Source of the DNA: Gammaproteobacteria bacterium TMED92
GTDB taxonomy: Bacteria > Pseudomonadota > Gammaproteobacteria > Pseudomonadales > Azotimanducaceae
Length of the DNA stretch: 5,757 nucleotides
Assembly (NCBI GenBank): GCA_002170355.2
Contig: NHET02000076.1
Coordinates: forward strand, 1-5,757
Direction: 5' to 3'
A program made the position numbers and the translations under genes. The notes below the pieces were generated by a model. The model searched no databases. It was not told where the DNA came from and saw only the letters and a list, made by a program, of their open reading frames with translations. The stretch's first letter is position 1; every line of letters starts with the position of its first letter. This document shows, piece after piece, positions 1-5,253 of this stretch.

Positions 1-52
1 CGGCGTCACCGACGCCGACTCTTATGTCGCCAGCATTGATGTCGAAACTCAT
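1..52 (-). CDS. Possible start of an unidentified protein (partial, runs off the left edge)
   Basis: A minus-strand reading frame opens downstream of the TerB-like gene and stays open to the window edge. From the ATG at 52 it reads MSFDINAGDIRVGVGDA, 17 visible residues. An in-frame ATG at 76 would add MHADGVAT. A GGGG tract at 64-61 lies about 8 bases before the ATG at 52 and is a weak ribosome-binding site, so I prefer that start. The same frame is open without a stop back to 153, but has no other usual start codon there. The gene would be co-directional with the TerB-like gene, about 97 bases after its stop. The fragment is too short to recognise a family. A plus-strand frame across this stretch also stays open, so the call is tentative. 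Confidence 0.3.
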   Translation of the reverse strand, partial: MSFDINAGDIRVGVGDA

Positions 53-149
53 TGTTGCGACCCCATCGGCATGCATCTCGCAACCTGGCCTGATTGCAGA
101 GATAACCGGCGAAGAGATAGTTTTAGTGCCTGATAGGGTGGGGCCGGAA

Positions 150-581
150 TTATTCAACCAACCCAATAATTTGTGCCGGTGTCAGCGCCAGAGCGGCGGC
201 GACCTCATTAAAAAACGCAATTTCCATGGCGTTGACACGGCCATCGACGTTAATGACCTCAGCCAGAGCTTGGATGGTTTGCACTTTGTCAGCGCTGCGC
301 ATTTTGTTTGAGGCGCTGGCCAAGTACTCGCGTAAGGGCGCCACCTCGTACATTTCGGAGTTTGCGGCAATGCGGATTTCTGCGGTTGAGTAGTCTTTGT
401 CGAGATGCTTCTTCAGCACGCTCTGAACCTTCTCGACCTCAACGTCTTTTATATTGGTGTCCGCGGCAGTGGCGCGCGACAGTGTCATAAGCATGACTTC
501 CTCAGCCAGTGCGCTTTGCTCCTGTTTGGTAGGTTTGGCGCCAAAGACTCTGAGTACATTGTTTAAGGTGGCCGATGCCAT
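150..581 (-). CDS. TerB-like (tellurite resistance TerB superfamily) protein
   Basis: This is a 143-residue, all-helical, cytosolic-looking protein of the TerB-like superfamily. The family is named after tellurite-resistance TerB, but stand-alone members like this one have no proven function, and no other ter gene is visible, so tellurite resistance should not be inferred. Two half-repeats carry the family's acidic signatures: ADTNIKDVE at residues 40-48 and NVDGRVNAMEIAFFNEVAAAL at 111-131, the latter matching the usual DG-x-V-x3-E-x2-F pattern that places a metal-binding loop ahead of a helix. Length fits a single TerB domain. There is no signal peptide, membrane segment or cysteine. The ATG at 581 is supported by GGGAG at 595-591, nine bases upstream. 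The gene follows the zinc-ribbon gene on the same strand after a 72-base AT-rich spacer with inverted repeats, so the two may share a transcript or be separated by a weak terminator. Confidence 0.8.
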   Translation of the reverse strand: MASATLNNVLRVFGAKPTKQEQSALAEEVMLMTLSRATAADTNIKDVEVEKVQSVLKKHLDKDYSTAEIRIAANSEMYEVAPLREYLASASNKMRSADKVQTIQALAEVINVDGRVNAMEIAFFNEVAAALALTPAQIIGLVE

Positions 582-608
582 GACTCTGCTCTCCCGTTAG
601 TAATGATC

Positions 609-660
609 AAAATAGTTAGCCAAATAACGATTTTAGTCAATCGCTAAGCGTAACTATTTT
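609..660. repeat. AT-rich inverted repeat between the zinc-ribbon and TerB-like genes
   Basis: The arms AAAATAGTTA (609-618) and TAACTATTTT (651-660) are perfect 10-base complements. The loop is 32 bases and holds a second inverted repeat, CGATT (628-632) with AATCG (639-643). The right arm covers the stop codon and last codons of the zinc-ribbon gene. Read on the minus strand, the outer stem ends in TATTTT and the inner one is followed by TTATTT. It could act as a weak or bidirectional transcription terminator, an mRNA processing site or a regulator's target. The stem is nearly all A-T, so a strong intrinsic terminator is unlikely. Confidence 0.45.
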
Positions 661-1043
661 TTCGGTCTGAACAGGGCGTTGAGTGCGTCGAGGCTGGGGT
701 CTGTTGTGGGCGCGTCTGTTGGTTCGGGGTCGTTGTCTGCGTTGGGGGCCTTACCGAATAGGTCGTCCAGGGCGCCTTTGGCGGCATCGCCCTTGGATTT
801 TTTATTGGGATTAAAGGCGTCGCTGACGGGAACAAAAAAGCTGCAAAAGTTGGCGTTTTCTTTTTCAACCGGCGGATCGGCGCGATCCTCGGCACATACA
901 CCTACTCGTTCTGGCAAAAAGTGTTTGCACATACGGCAACAATGCAGATCGCTAAAGCACTCGGGGCAATTGTTGTGACGGCTAATAGGGCGCGGAATAT
1001 CCGCCAGATCACGGCCGCAGTTCCAGCAAACCACGGCGCTCAT
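654..1043 (-). CDS. Conserved cysteine-rich zinc-ribbon protein
   Basis: This protein has 129 residues from the ATG at 1043. Residues 1-70 carry nine cysteines: C6/C9 (CWNC), C26/C29 (CPEC), C35, C36/C39 (CCRMC), C50 and C67. Three CxxC pairs suggest bound zinc, or less likely an iron-sulfur cluster. The segment around residues 60-70 (KENANFCSFF) is of a kind I recall from small uncharacterised proteobacterial proteins. No function is known to me. From about residue 80 the protein is charged, Pro/Asp-rich and probably disordered, with two short similar motifs, ALDDLFG (91-97) and LDALNALF (118-125), which could bind a partner. The start is uncertain: an ATG at 1052 adds MAT, and a GTG at 1094 would add 17 residues. 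None has a well-placed ribosome-binding site; I chose 1043 because the first CxxC follows at once. The gene is divergent from the aldo/keto reductase gene and upstream of the TerB-like gene. Confidence 0.75.
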   Translation of the reverse strand: MSAVVCWNCGRDLADIPRPISRHNNCPECFSDLHCCRMCKHFLPERVGVCAEDRADPPVEKENANFCSFFVPVSDAFNPNKKSKGDAAKGALDDLFGKAPNADNDPEPTDAPTTDPSLDALNALFRPKK

Positions 1044-1052
1044 GGTTGCCAT

Positions 1053-1202
1053 GCCGCGAAAGTAGTTGTGCGCGCATACATCAATGCGCCACACACACCC
1101 TCACCCTGGTGCAACCAATGCTTGCTTGCACTCCATGCAGTAAAGGATGATTGAGCAATATCCATGTGCGTATATTAGCGCATTAATTACGGAGGTCATG
1201 GA
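1053..1202. promoter_or_regulatory. Divergent intergenic region with presumed promoters for both flanking genes
   Basis: About 150 bases separate the zinc-ribbon gene (minus) from the aldo/keto reductase gene (plus), so both promoters should lie here or overlap the 5' ends. The best plus-strand candidate is TTGAGC (1151-1156) with a TATATT box (1171-1176), but the 14-base spacing is shorter than the sigma-70 optimum; shifting to TATTAG (1173-1178) gives 16 with a poorer box. A 6-base inverted repeat, GTGCAA (1109-1114) with TTGCAC (1126-1131), lies upstream of it and could be an operator. I found no convincing minus-strand promoter by eye. Confidence 0.4.
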
Positions 1203-2108
1203 ATGAGCCACAGCATAGAACAAGCCCCATTCGGCAGCACAGGCCACAACAGTAGCCGCGCAATTTTTGGTGCCGCAGCATTAGGCGCGATGTCGCAAGA
1301 GCGTGCAGATCGTACCTTGGACCTGATGGCCAGCTTTGGTGTCAATCACATTGATGTCGCAGCAAGTTATGGCGAGGCCGAGCTGCGCTTGGCGCCGTGG
1401 TTGGCTCATCATCGCAAAGACGTGTTTGTCGCCACTAAGACAGGACATCGCACCGCAGCAAAAGCCAAAGCGCAGCTGCACGCATCGTTAGAGCGTATGC
1501 AGGTTGAGTACATAGACATGATTCAGCTGCACAATCTGACCCATGAAGACGATTGGCAAACGGCGATGGCACCGGGTGGTGCATTAGAGGCGTTAGTGGA
1601 GGCAAAAGCACAAGGGCTGGTGCGGTTTATAGGGGTGACAGGACACGGCACTTACGCGCCTGCTATGCACATTAAGAGTCTAGAGACATATCCATTTGAC
1701 TCCATACTGGTTCCGTACAGCTTTGTGATGATGCAGAACCCCGAGTACGCTGCAGACTTTGAGGCGCTATACGAGTTGTGTATGCGACGCGGAGTGGCCA
1801 TGCAAACCATTAAGAGTATTGCCGCGCGGCGTTGGAACGATGACGATGCAGAACCGCGGCTTAGTTGGTATCGGCCGTTACGCGACTCAGGTGCGGTACA
1901 AAGAGCCGTAGATTTTGTGCTGGCGCGCCCAGGATTGTTTTTGAATACCAGCAGCGATGCCACGCTGCTAGAGATGATCCTGCACGCGGCGGCCGCGCCG
2001 CGTCAGGCGGTCGATGTTGCGGCGATGGAAAAAGATGTTGTAGAACACGGGATTGAGCCGCTATTCGTGCGCGATGTTAGCGACGATGTGATGATCGCGA
2101 GCGCATAA
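1203..2108 (+). CDS. Aldo/keto reductase family oxidoreductase
   Basis: This 301-residue protein is a soluble NAD(P)H-dependent reductase of the aldo/keto reductase superfamily, which interconverts aldehydes or ketones and alcohols. The (beta/alpha)8 barrel is of normal length. The catalytic tetrad is complete: D51 and Y56 in HIDVAASYGEAE, K79 in ATKTG, and H110 in IQLHNL. IGVTGH (143-148) corresponds to the conserved IGVS-type strand, and QTIKSIAARR (201-210) lies where the family binds the cofactor's 2'-phosphate and adenine, suggesting NADPH use. There is no C-terminal ferredoxin-like domain. The ATG at 1203 is set by GGAGG (1191-1195), seven bases upstream; another ATG at 1198 meets a stop at once. 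The substrate cannot be read from sequence. A TauD-type dioxygenase gene begins 48 bases after the stop, so the two are probably cotranscribed and may act on the same compound, for example by reducing a carbonyl formed by oxidation. Confidence 0.88.
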   Translation: MSHSIEQAPFGSTGHNSSRAIFGAAALGAMSQERADRTLDLMASFGVNHIDVAASYGEAELRLAPWLAHHRKDVFVATKTGHRTAAKAKAQLHASLERMQVEYIDMIQLHNLTHEDDWQTAMAPGGALEALVEAKAQGLVRFIGVTGHGTYAPAMHIKSLETYPFDSILVPYSFVMMQNPEYAADFEALYELCMRRGVAMQTIKSIAARRWNDDDAEPRLSWYRPLRDSGAVQRAVDFVLARPGLFLNTSSDATLLEMILHAAAAPRQAVDVAAMEKDVVEHGIEPLFVRDVSDDVMIASA

Positions 2109-2143
2109 CGCGGGATTACGTTGCGCGAAATGGCGACAGAGAA

Positions 2144-2149
2144 AGGAGG
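2144..2149 (+). promoter_or_regulatory. Ribosome-binding site that fixes the dioxygenase start
   Basis: A perfect AGGAGG lies seven bases before the ATG at 2157. It shows that the in-frame TTG at 2121 and ATG at 2130, which lie upstream of it, are not the main start. The strength of this site suggests high translation of the second gene of the pair independent of the first. Confidence 0.85.
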
Positions 2150-2156
2150 AGAGAAC

Positions 2157-3050
2157 ATGGCGAACCAATGGCAGATCAAAAGATTGGCAGGGGCGCTAGG
2201 GGCGGAAGTGAGTGGCACGGACTTAACGACCACGACGAACAGCGACATACAGGACATAAAAGCGCTACTCACGGAACACAAAGTACTGTTCTTCCCCGGT
2301 CAAAATATTAGTCCAGAGCAGCATGTTGCGTTTGGACACAACTTTGGTGAGCTGGAAAATCACCCTAATTTGAAAAACCCGTTCACTGATCACCCCTATA
2401 TATTTGAGTTAGCTGCGACCCAGGGCGGTGTCGCCGACGAATGGCACACAGACATTACGTTTCAGGAACAACCGTCGATTATGTCGATACTGCACATGGT
2501 CAAATGCCCGGAGTATGGCGGTGACACCATGTGGACCAGCTTAGAGCAGGCTTACGACGAATTGTCGAAGCCGATGCAGCAATTGTGCGAAGGCACCACT
2601 GCCCTGCACGATGCCGCACCTCACAGTCGCCCCGAGGTGATGGCGGTGCACCCAGTGGTGCGCGTGCACCCAGAAACTGGCCGCAAATCGTTGTATGTGA
2701 ACGAACACTTTACTCGTCGCATCGTAGAGATGAATAACACCGAAAGCCGCGTAGTACTCGACTACCTAACCGATTGGGTAAAAAACCCGCGCTTTACCGT
2801 GCGTTACCACTGGACACCAGGAACCATCGCAATATGGGACAACCGCTGCACCCAGCACTTTGTATTGAACGACTTCGAAGGCGAGCGCGTCATCCAACGG
2901 GTAACGGTTATGGGCGACCAAGTGGAAGCTGCCGCGCAACCCGTCGCACAGCCTTGGGTTCGCGAAGGCCGTAAATCCGCCACCAGTCGCTACGACCGAC
3001 AAATGCGTCAGTATTTTAGAGAACGCGATCAAGAAGCCGCCGACGTTTGA
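2157..3050 (+). CDS. TauD/TfdA-family Fe(II)/2-oxoglutarate-dependent dioxygenase
   Basis: This 297-residue cytosolic non-heme iron enzyme should couple oxidation of 2-oxoglutarate to succinate and CO2 with hydroxylation of a substrate. In TauD itself this releases sulfite from taurine. The facial triad is complete: H97 and D99 in EWHTDITF and H234 in CTQHFV. R244 and R248 in ERVIQRVTV follow the distal His by 10 and 14 residues and match the pair that binds the 2-oxoglutarate carboxylate in TauD. The N-terminal strand (RLAGALGAEVSGTDL) and HKVLFFPGQ are also typical. Length fits the family. Family members act on taurine, other sulfonates, alkyl sulfates, 2,4-D, hypotaurine and others; no taurine transport gene is visible, so I do not call it TauD. 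The gene is likely the second of an operon with the aldo/keto reductase. An inverted repeat at 3035-3057 covers its stop codon. Confidence 0.9.
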   Translation: MANQWQIKRLAGALGAEVSGTDLTTTTNSDIQDIKALLTEHKVLFFPGQNISPEQHVAFGHNFGELENHPNLKNPFTDHPYIFELAATQGGVADEWHTDITFQEQPSIMSILHMVKCPEYGGDTMWTSLEQAYDELSKPMQQLCEGTTALHDAAPHSRPEVMAVHPVVRVHPETGRKSLYVNEHFTRRIVEMNNTESRVVLDYLTDWVKNPRFTVRYHWTPGTIAIWDNRCTQHFVLNDFEGERVIQRVTVMGDQVEAAAQPVAQPWVREGRKSATSRYDRQMRQYFRERDQEAADV

Positions 3051-3057
3051 GGCGGCT
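3035..3057 (+). terminator. Possible hairpin terminator at the end of the dioxygenase gene
   Basis: AGCCGCC (3035-3041) and GGCGGCT (3051-3057) form a perfect, GC-rich 7-base stem with a 9-base loop that contains the TGA stop. No T-run follows, so it lacks the second half of an intrinsic terminator. A longer-range repeat, CGCATCT (3077-3083) with AGATGCG (3107-3113), spans the rest of the convergent spacer and reaches into the end of the PhyH-family gene. Either may help separate the two converging transcripts. Confidence 0.35.
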
Positions 3058-3103
3058 GCGCCCTGACGCACTCTTTCGCATCTGCACTCCTAGGGTAACC
3101 AAA

Positions 3104-4372
3104 CTAAGATGCGGTCGACTTAGCGGTGGCTCGCTCCGGCTGATCTGGCGCTTGTCGCGCCCCGACTTCTGAATGCCGATAGCCGAAGTCTTGGTTGAGT
3201 TCTTCAGTTGTGCTGTCTGGCGACAATTCGCCGACAGGGAGGTATTGGCCTTGCTCTAAGGCCAACCGTTGGCCCACTAGGTGGTCTCCATTCCATGCGC
3301 CCTCGATACCGCCCAGGCCAGTTGGGATTGCTCCTAAGCGATACAACAGTTTGTCTGAGGCGTTTTTTAGGGTCTCTGTATGGGCGGAGAACATATGCAA
3401 TTCTTGTTGGCGCATAAACGGTTTGATGCTGTTCATTACTAACACGGAGCGTGAATCGTCTGAGCGGTTTACGCCGCTGCCGTGGAGCAGTCGGCCCTCA
3501 AAGATCATCACGGTGCCTGCGGGGGCGGTGAGGTTTATGGCGGGTGGCAGCGGCGTGGTGATGGGTTGGCCGGTGCCCGGCGCGCTGAGCAATTTGTGTG
3601 AACCGGGTACCACTAGCGTGCCGCCGTTGTGTGGCCCCATGTCGTCGAGTATGAACATGGTGTTGCAGGTATAGGGTGCCGCGGTGTCTTGGAACGGCGC
3701 GATGGCTTGGTCTTGATGCAGCCCTTGAGGAAGATTGTACTTGTTGGTGATTATGGCGATGAACGAAGACATCAGAAATCGCTCGCCAATGCTTTCGCTT
3801 ATAAGGCGCTCTATTACATGTGCGGCCTGCACACCCTCGGTCTTGTGCTCTACGCAATCGATAAATTGTTGGCCTTTGTTGATTAGACAGTGCACAAATT
3901 GGGTGGTGGTCAGCTTGTCGCCGGGTGCCGGTTCGGTGCCCATCCACGAAGCGATGCCGGCTTTGCGTTCGCCCGCAGCTTGGTCGCTGATGCGCTGTTT
4001 CATGCACGTCAGTTGTTCGTCGGAAAGCGCTTGGTCAATTAAGCAGTAGCCCCATTCGGCCAGGTCTTGGCGCAATCGATTGATGTTTTTACTGGGTTTG
4101 GGCAGGTTCGCATCACGCCAATAGTCTGCTGCAGCACCTTCGGTGTTGTAGTAGAGGTCGTCGTTTTCTAAGTCCAAACCCGGTGCGGGGCTGTCTGCTG
4201 GGGCGTGCTCAATCTTGTGGTGGTAACCGTATTTGGCGGACTGATGGAAGTTCTGCTTGGCCAAGCTGCGGTAGGGTTCTTTGCTGGTAACGATGGCCTT
4301 ATAGAGCGGAGACTCTTGTTCGGCGCTGGCATGGTCGATGTACTGTGACGTGAATTCTTCTGGTATCGACAT
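3104..4372 (-). CDS. Phytanoyl-CoA dioxygenase (PhyH)-family Fe(II)/2-oxoglutarate oxygenase
   Basis: This is a 422-residue non-heme iron oxygenase. The double-stranded beta-helix core covers roughly residues 95-320. The iron triad is H219 and D221 in LHQDQ and H297 in LLHGSG. R308 follows the distal His by 11 residues, the spacing of the 2-oxoglutarate-binding Arg in human PhyH. GGTLVVPGSHK (250-260) is the conserved turn before the distal strand. The core is flanked by an N-terminal extension of about 95 residues and a C-terminal one of about 100 ending in a Ser/Ala/Pro-rich tail, so the protein is longer than most PhyH proteins. Family members hydroxylate fatty acyl-CoAs, ectoine, mitomycin-type and other metabolites; the substrate here is unknown. 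The ATG at 4372 is preceded by AAAGGGGG (4384-4377). The gene lies 26 bases after larE on the same strand and is almost certainly cotranscribed with larB and larE, an unusual partner for them. Confidence 0.88.
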   Translation of the reverse strand: MSIPEEFTSQYIDHASAEQESPLYKAIVTSKEPYRSLAKQNFHQSAKYGYHHKIEHAPADSPAPGLDLENDDLYYNTEGAAADYWRDANLPKPSKNINRLRQDLAEWGYCLIDQALSDEQLTCMKQRISDQAAGERKAGIASWMGTEPAPGDKLTTTQFVHCLINKGQQFIDCVEHKTEGVQAAHVIERLISESIGERFLMSSFIAIITNKYNLPQGLHQDQAIAPFQDTAAPYTCNTMFILDDMGPHNGGTLVVPGSHKLLSAPGTGQPITTPLPPAINLTAPAGTVMIFEGRLLHGSGVNRSDDSRSVLVMNSIKPFMRQQELHMFSAHTETLKNASDKLLYRLGAIPTGLGGIEGAWNGDHLVGQRLALEQGQYLPVGELSPDSTTEELNQDFGYRHSEVGARQAPDQPERATAKSTAS

Positions 4373-4398
4373 CGTACCCCCTTTATTTGTGTGGTCTG

Positions 4399-5250
4399 TT
4401 ATTGCTCCTGACCATCGAAGATGTTGACCACTTGTATTTGTTCTGGCCGCAACCCTTCGTTCAAAGAACCGGAGCGAAAGCCGCCTAAGTCCATGGTCAC
4501 AAAGCGATATCCCAGCGCTTTAATGCGTTGTTCTAAAGTTTGGTGGTGTTGTGCGGCCAAACTAAATTCTTTCGGCAGTACCTCTAACCGTGCGACCTCA
4601 CCATGGTGTCTTACGCGGAACTGGCTAAAGCCTAGCTGGGCTAATACATCTTCTGCGGCTTCTACTTGTGCTAACAGTTCTTGGTTTATGGCAGTGCCGT
4701 AGGGAAACCGGCTGGACAAACAAGCGGCTTGAGGTTTGTTGGCGTTTTCTAGCCCCAGTTCGTGAGCTAAGGCGCGAATGTCGGCTTTATGAAAGCCGCT
4801 CTCCACTAAGGGTGAGCGTATTTTGTGGTTGTCTGCTGCGATCAATCCCGGGCGGTGATCACCGAGGTCGTCTAAGTTGGTGCCGTTTGCAATGACTGCG
4901 ATGCCGCGCTGTTCCGCGATTTGTTGCAATTCTGTATACAGTGACGTTTTGCAGTGAAAACAGCGGTTTGTCGGATTGGCGCGGTAGTCGGCTTTGTTCA
5001 ACTCGTCGGTCACGATCACTTCGTGGCGCAAACCCCAGTCGTCGCTGAGTCGTTTCGACAATTCTAAATCGGTGCGCTTAAGACTGGCGGAACCTGATGT
5101 TACTGCCAGTGCCTTGTCACCTAATACTTGGCCTGCAACATAAGCAACTAACGAACTGTCTATGCCACCAGAAAAGGCCACGATCAGGCTATCGTATGTG
5201 CCGATAACGTTTTGTAGATGTTGGTACTTGTCGCTCAGTTCTGGGGTCAT
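4399..5250 (-). CDS. larE: LarE, sulfur transferase of nickel-pincer nucleotide synthesis
   Basis: LarE is an ATP pyrophosphatase (PP-loop) enzyme. It adenylates a carboxylate of pyridinium-3,5-biscarboxylic acid mononucleotide and replaces oxygen with sulfur, giving the thiocarboxylates that bind nickel in the LarA cofactor. The PP-loop SGGIDSS is at residues 27-33, and further conserved blocks are TSGSASLKRTDL (51-62), NGTNLDDLGDHRPGL (122-136), RSPLVESGFHKADIR (145-159) and ACLSSRFPYG (176-185). The whole 283-residue protein has just three cysteines: C97 and C100 (RCFHCK) and C177 (ACLSSR). C177 corresponds to the cysteine sacrificed as sulfur donor by Lactiplantibacillus plantarum LarE. 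The added CxxC matches [4Fe-4S]-dependent LarE, as described for Thermotoga maritima, which is not consumed. Length is normal. The ATG at 5250 lies 3 bases past the larB stop with only a weak ribosome-binding site, suggesting translational coupling. Confidence 0.93.
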   Translation of the reverse strand: MTPELSDKYQHLQNVIGTYDSLIVAFSGGIDSSLVAYVAGQVLGDKALAVTSGSASLKRTDLELSKRLSDDWGLRHEVIVTDELNKADYRANPTNRCFHCKTSLYTELQQIAEQRGIAVIANGTNLDDLGDHRPGLIAADNHKIRSPLVESGFHKADIRALAHELGLENANKPQAACLSSRFPYGTAINQELLAQVEAAEDVLAQLGFSQFRVRHHGEVARLEVLPKEFSLAAQHHQTLEQRIKALGYRFVTMDLGGFRSGSLNEGLRPEQIQVVNIFDGQEQ

Positions 5251-5253
5251 GGT

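Noticed and set aside
1..17. Perfect 7-base inverted repeat CGGCGTC / GACGCCG with a 3-base loop
   Set aside because: It has no T-run and falls inside the likely partial gene, where it encodes a Gly/Val/Asp stretch (RVGVGDA); probably coincidental to codon use.
24..311. Plus-strand open frame of 95 codons at the left edge
   Set aside because: It runs antisense across the TerB-like gene, has no family features, and its sequence is explained as the complement of that gene plus the adjoining spacer.
150..581. Tellurite resistance operon
   Set aside because: Only a single TerB-like domain is present, with no terC, terD, terZ or similar genes; the superfamily is broad and the name alone does not support the function.
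2121..2156. Upstream TTG and ATG starts for the TauD-type dioxygenase
   Set aside because: They lie upstream of the AGGAGG at 2144-2149, which is spaced correctly only for the ATG at 2157; the extra residues are not part of the fold.
2157..3050. Naming the dioxygenase TauD (taurine dioxygenase)
   Set aside because: The motifs are shared by the whole TauD/TfdA family and there is no tauABC transporter or sulfonate gene to specify taurine.
3195..3674. Plus-strand open frame of 159 codons opposite the PhyH-family gene
   Set aside because: It is antisense to a gene with a complete active site, has no ribosome-binding site of note and no recognisable domain.
3498..4007. Minus-strand open frame of 169 codons inside the PhyH-family gene
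   Set aside because: It overlaps the dioxygenase gene in another frame and is an Arg/His-rich low-complexity translation; the main frame carries the complete catalytic residues.
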